From contig JABTTQ020002549.1 in the NCBI GenBank assembly GCA_016081115.2, positions 248,001 to 312,000 of the forward strand: 64,000 nt of DNA, given 5' to 3'. A program made the position numbers and the translations under genes. Numbering within the stretch: position 1 is the stretch's first letter; every line of letters starts with the position of its first letter. The DNA is from Rehmannia glutinosa. Lineage: Eukaryota > Streptophyta > Magnoliopsida > Lamiales > Orobanchaceae. Shown piece by piece: positions 58,936-64,000 of the stretch. The notes beneath the pieces are model-generated. The model was not told the DNA's origin and searched no databases. It was given only the letters and a program-made list of their open reading frames with translations.

Positions 58936-61900
58936 TTTCCTTTTTTATTTATTTATTTAATTTTTTGAAAATGGAAAATTTCATTACGGCCTTTGGAAAA
59001 TTGTCCAACATCGGTGAACAAAATGGTTCTAGGAGATAGTCCCAAAAACATTCATCCCGAGTTTAGCAAAAAAAAACTAATCTATGCAAAACAAAATTAA
59101 GGGACGACGGCACAAAAGTGCCTTCAGTAATTAGGGATGACTTAAGATTAATAATATCTTGAAGAATAGCAGAACCATTTGGCGAGAACCTTGCTTCACC
59201 ATTGGCCGCTAAGATCACGGAGGTAGCATCGCCAAAAAATGAGAACGAGCTAGGTTCAAACGTTGGCGGAATTTTAGTGCTTCATGGAGCGCATGGCATT
59301 CAATTACCTCTGGATTTGTAATGCTCAAAAATCATTTAGAAAAACCTTGCAAAAAGGATCTAGGTGTATCAAGCACCGCAACCCCCACGCCAGCTACTTT
59401 AGTAGCTAAGGATAAAGCACCATAAAAGTGAATACACATGCCGTCTTAAGTTTCAAGTCGGGAAAGTCGCTCGGGGTGGTGGCGGGACATCGGCCCAAGT
59501 TCAATATTGTGGAAATCTTGGAGAATTCCGCTTGCCGTTTGAACAATGGAGAAAGAATGCACACATGAGTCGCCAAATTTGCAATTATTTTGATTATACC
59601 ACAGCAAATTGCATATGATCGAAAAAAGATTCACAACGTCCGATGGGGAGTTTAATAAAACCTTCTGGAATTGTGAAAAAATAATGACATGGTCTTGGAG
59701 TCCTGCAAAGTGCCAAATTTCTGAAGCAAAACGGCAATGAAGAAAAATATGCATAGCGTCACAGTGAGGCGTTGAGCACAATGGGCAAATCTCTGGGAAA
59801 AGAATATGATGTCGAGCTAGGAGGTCCATGGTCGGAAGAGCAGCCGAGCAGCAGTGCCACACAAAGAATTTTACTAGTGGGGAACTTGTAACTTCTTGAT
59901 TAATTCCAAATTGGATTCGGATTCAAACTGGAGGCTTGTGGTGCGCACAAATTCGGTAGGGAGAGTTCACTGACAAGATAAGATGGTAGGCCGACTTGAC
60001 TGTGAATTTCCCATTCTTAGCAAAATTCCAACACCATAGATCTCCAGATAAAACCGAACAAATAGAGATGGAGAGAACCGAGAAAGCCTCTGTCGATAAG
60101 AACAATGACCGAACAACATCTTCTTTCTAGCAAACTCTAACTGGATCGATAAGTGTACTAACCTCCACGTCCGGGTTTGTAACATTGGTAATCGGGTGCG
60201 CATAGAAGTTTGATGTGCAAAGGAGCCATGGTTATAGAAGATGATCTAGAGGAAATTAGACGGCGGGCGCCCCTTTTAATAATATTTGTGCTTTCAAAAG
60301 TACTTCGCCTACTCCACGATGGTCTAGAGCCTAGTTGCGCATTGAAAACATTTTAAATGCAGGTAGTATTTTTGCACGAAGTATCGAAGAGAGATGAGAG
60401 GGCAATTGTGTTACAAGTCGTCATGCTTGTTTTGCAAGAAGTGCGAGGTTAAATGTTAAGTAAACGTTGAAAACCAAGACCACCATAATTTTTACCGTGG
60501 ACAATGTGCGCCAAGAAACCCAATGTAATTTTCTCGATTCAAGAAGATCAACTCCAAAGATAAATCGCTACCATGGCATGAATTTTATCAAGGATATTAT
60601 CCGAATTCTAAAGTAGTACATAGCATAGATTGGCATTGGTTGAATTGCCGATTTAATGAGGACCTCCATCCCCGCTTGGGATATAGTTTTTTTTCTTCCA
60701 TCCTTGAATTCGCTTCCAAACTCTATCCTGAATTGATGAAAATAATTCAATTTTACTTTTACCAATGATTGATGGTAGACCCAGGTATTTGTCGTGCGAA
60801 CTAACCATTGGAATTTCGAGCACATGCAATATTCCTTTTGCCATCTCCGGATTCGTGATGGGGCTAAATAGGATACCTTTAAAGATTGATTCCTTGATCC
60901 GAAGCTCTTTTGAACAGATTGATTGCAAATTTTAGATGGTTGGCCTCCTCAATCGATGCATTTCCAAAAAGCAAAGTGTCATCGGCAAAATATAAGTGTG
61001 AAACACATGGGGCATTTTTGTTGATTTTTATGCCGTGGATTTTCCCAGCCGCTTGTAAATCCTGCAAAATAGTGGAATAAACCCCTGCACAAAGAATAAA
61101 AATATAGGGGGAAAGGGGTTCTCATTGGCGTTCGCCCTGTTGAGGGATCAGGGATCCGAATTGAGATCTATTCAATAAGAATGAGAAAGATGATGTAGTG
61201 ATGCATGCACGGATTAAGCTAGTAATGGATTCAGGAAAGCCCAAAGAACCAAGAACGACAAACACGAAAGGCCACTCAATACGGTGAAAAGCTTTACTCA
61301 TGTCTAGTTTAATAGACATAAGTCCATTTTTTCCCGTAGCACGAATTTTCATGGAATGATGAATCTCATAGGCCACTAAAATATTATCGGTGATAAGACG
61401 ACCAGGAATAAAGGATGATTAGGTTCTCGAGATTAAGTCTAATAATAACGTCGACCTCGATTTGTAATGACCTTGGACACAATCCTATAAATGACATTAC
61501 ATAAACTAATATGGCAAAATTGTGAGACAAAATCTGGAGTTTTGACTTTAGGGATGAGAAAAATATGCGTATAATTCATGCTATCAATGAGTTGGCCGAT
61601 GTTTAAAAATGAAATACAGACTTGGTGATATCTTGACCAATAATACGCTAGAATATTTGGAAAAAGATAGGATTCATACCATACGGGCTGGGCAATTTGA
61701 AGGGGTGCATGTGTTTGTTTGATTTCACAATCTCAGCACCCATGTACGGAAGTGTCAAGTTATCAGCCATATCCTTCATCAATTTTGTTTGTAACTCATC
61801 GAGAGCCTTCGCAATATCCCATTGACATGGATTAATTGGTAGAAGTGAAGATATCATTGAAATAGTCAAGGATGATCCATTCAATATCTTCTGAATTTGA

Positions 61901-62335
61901 GTACTCGTGCCCCTGGTGATCTTTTAAAGAGACAATGCAATTTACATCATGTCTTTTGGAAGCGTATGCATGGAGAAATGATGTATTACAATCGCCATTC
62001 TTATACCAATGTTGTTTAGCTCTTTGTTTCCACTTTATATCATTTAATTCCAACAACGAATCAAACGCACAAGGAAGGTCATGAAGTCGAGATTTGATAG
62101 GTTTAGTGATTAGCAACTTTTCCAACAATGTACTTTCAGCCTTCAGTTTATCAATTTTATCAGTAAGTTCTCCAAAAGTAGATTTATTCAAACCAATTAA
62201 ACCCAACAGACAATTCTCCATTTTCAGGTTAATGTCTCCGATTATGTGATTCCAGCTCTCTTGAATTATGCGAGAATAATCTAGAGACTTTATCCAGTAA
62301 GACTCAAAACGCGAGGGTCTGCAACGCGGGCCTCT
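58936..62335 (-). mobile_element. LINE-B: second L1-type LINE, 5' truncated
   Basis: Same orientation as LINE-A but a different family. On the minus strand: RFESYWIKSLDYSRI (about 62,320), the linker WKQRAKQHWYKNGDCNTSFL (62,050-61,980), RT with SPYGMNPIFFQIF (about 61,680), IKLDMSKAFHRIEWPFVF (61,320-61,265) and the catalytic YFADDTLLFGN (60,989-60,978 for FADD), zf-RVT (CPLCSTPHCDAMHIFLHC, 59,800-59,740) and RNase H (GDATSVILAANGEARF, about 59,230). The endonuclease and ORF1 are missing, a usual result of incomplete reverse transcription. An A-rich stretch on the minus strand near 58,936-58,970 is a plausible 3' tail. The frame is broken in many places. Confidence 0.8.
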
Positions 62336-62339
62336 GGTA

Positions 62340-64000
62340 TGGTAGGAGGTGGGAGAGCTTCATCCTTCCTTCTTCTCTCCTCCCACTCTTGATCTTGCCT
62401 TTTATTTTCCAATTCTTGCCTCCTGAATGCTTTAGCATTCTTCTAGGAGACTTCTCTTTTGCAAGCTCATTCAATCAAACTCAGTATAAGCGGTCTTTCT
62501 TGAAGGGATTTACATATGTGTAATATATAGGCATTTTGATGGAGTACCTTTACCACTTCCACCACTTCTTCCATTTTTTCTTCCAGAAACAGCTCCTCCC
62601 TTTTGAGTGTATTGAACAGGGTGAGCCCTGGAAGTCTGCAGACTGCTCCCTTCAGTTTGCTGCTTCATGGCTGATTTGTAAATCTCTAAGCCATTTTCCT
62701 AGTATAGATCTCATAACTGCTCAAGGGTCATTTTCTCGAAAAATCCTTCTGCCTAAAGAGTTTGGAACTCCTCTAGTGATCTTGGTTCTGACCCTGGATC
62801 TAAAATAGGTTGTTGAAGGAGCTTCACAATTGGAGAGTATTAAAGTAACCCAGTTGTGGGATCTTGAAAAATGTTCTTAAGATCTTCAATACGCTCATGA
62901 TTCTTTAATTTTACTTCTTCTAATCGGCTTCCATAGCGGCTAGTCTTCTTGAGCTATGTCGACTCTCTCTCTTCAAATTGACTCTTTTGGCGATTGGGAG
63001 TAAAGAGAGTGGTAGATGAACCTTGTTGGGATTTTTCAAGAACAATCTTCAAATGGGTCTTCTTTATTCTTTTTAACTTCCCCCATTTTGGCATCATCAC
63101 CAAGGAGAGATTTACGAGAAGGTATAGACGAGAATAAGATCCGATTATCATGAGTTATTGAGTGAGCTACTCTATATTCTCGATCACGAGTCTTGATTCT
63201 CCGCACTCATGATCTTCATCTTGGCATTCATAACCATCATCTCTGAGCTCAAATTGCTTTCAGTTCTTTGAAGGTCTTATTTTTGTTGAGCCCTTGACAA
63301 TTCCATACCCGTCTTGTGCACCTGGTCTATTTGGAAAATGTGATCTGTTTGCCTCTGTCTGCTAAAATTTTACATCTTGAGCACTCCAAATCACCAACTT
63401 TGCAAACAGGGATTTGAAGTATCTGACTAGTTCCCTTCTTAGTGCTTTCATCTGAGTTGTCCATTCCCTGATCATGAGAACTGTGCCATGAATATCACCA
63501 GATATCATGGCATTATGATTGTCCAGCCATTGGTTTAAGGCAACAAAACCTTTTTCCATGTTTTCAATCTCCGAACAGATAGCTTTGAAGGCTTTCTAGA
63601 AGTCTTCTATGTCAGGTGACTGCTCTTCTGGCCATACTACGTCAAAGTTGAATCCAAACGACACTACTCTCAAATCATTTTGAGCCTCGTAGTCTTCATG
63701 GTGGATCTCAACATTGTACTTAGAACTTTATTCAGCAGATTCAGTTTAAAAAGGTACCTCAGCTACGAAAGGAAAGTAGTATGAGAATAAGTTATCTAGA
63801 ACAATAGGAATTTCTCCCACTTCTCCTTCGGGAGCCTTTTCTTTGCCATTAAAATTGGCTTTAGCTCTATGTGCCTAAGCTTTTCTAGCAACACCATTGG
63901 CGATCGAAATGTGTCGACTACGGAGTTAAGCGATCCTTAGTTGTCTTATGATCCATTGGTCTCGGTGGGTGTTTTCTTTTGAGTTTCGTGTACCTCGGCT
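62340..64000 (-). pseudogene. Fragment E: ORF3 of a third SIRE-like copia element, runs off the window
   Basis: Minus-strand homology to ORF3 of A and B. VRYFKSLFAKLVIW (63,440-63,390) matches VRYFRTLFNKALVW of B. MMPKWGKLKRIKK, then QQGSSTTLF (63,100-63,000), matches the MMPK block of A at 27,625. The Glu/Arg-rich coil (KRQDQEWEERRRKDEALPP) ends it near 62,340-62,430. It is more diverged than A is from B. LINE-B begins at its left edge, so it may have been cut by that insertion, although the continuation left of LINE-B was not found. Confidence 0.65.

Overview
This window is nuclear DNA of a flowering plant, very probably an asterid eudicot. The evidence is plant-type LTR retrotransposons (SIRE/Maximus-like Ty1/copia, Athila-like and Tat-like Ty3/gypsy), plant L1-type LINEs with a separate ORF1, a hAT-like element with 8-bp flanks, and one CC-NB-LRR resistance gene of the R1 (late-blight resistance homologue) type, which is commonest in Lamiales and Solanales. 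I saw no prokaryotic or organellar genes.

Bases 1-41,800 are a stratified pile of retrotransposons that can be taken apart layer by layer. (1) The base is a Tat-like gypsy element (1-954, resuming at 30,417). (2) A SIRE-like copia element on the + strand, called A (960-30,411), sits in it, flanked by a perfect CCAGT duplication 29 kb apart. (3) A's 5' LTR holds a minus-strand solo LTR (1742-3264). (4) A's internal region holds a second, nearly intact element of the same family in the opposite orientation, called B (10,029-23,830). (5) The last part of A, its 3' LTR and flank were duplicated in tandem at short homology (junction at 31,424). (6) The second copy received an Athila-like element (32,465-39,631) that carries gag and protease only. 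A and B each carry gag, pol and a long third ORF of about 4.5 kb downstream of pol; all are interrupted by many small indels.

Bases 41,800-46,760 are a 5'-truncated copia element on the minus strand, itself interrupted by a 719-bp hAT-like element. Bases 47,182-49,849 are the NB-LRR gene (minus strand), with two single-base frame breaks. Its upstream region, including the start codon and ten codons, is duplicated in tandem (49,821-51,520). Bases 52,800-58,340 are a LINE with ORF1 and ORF2 overlapping by ATGA, about 58,940-62,335 is a second 5'-truncated LINE, and 62,340-64,000 is a fragment of a third SIRE-like ORF3. All of these are on the minus strand.

One observation affects every judgement of gene integrity here. 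Where two copies of the same retrotransposon sequence can be compared, most differences fall on CAG or CTG triplets, which appear in the other copy as CG, CCG, TCG, CGAG and similar. This is not the expected outcome of cytosine deamination. It looks like a systematic sequencing artefact at CHG (methylated) sites, so many 'mutations' in the transposons may not be real. The NB-LRR gene is the only likely host gene.
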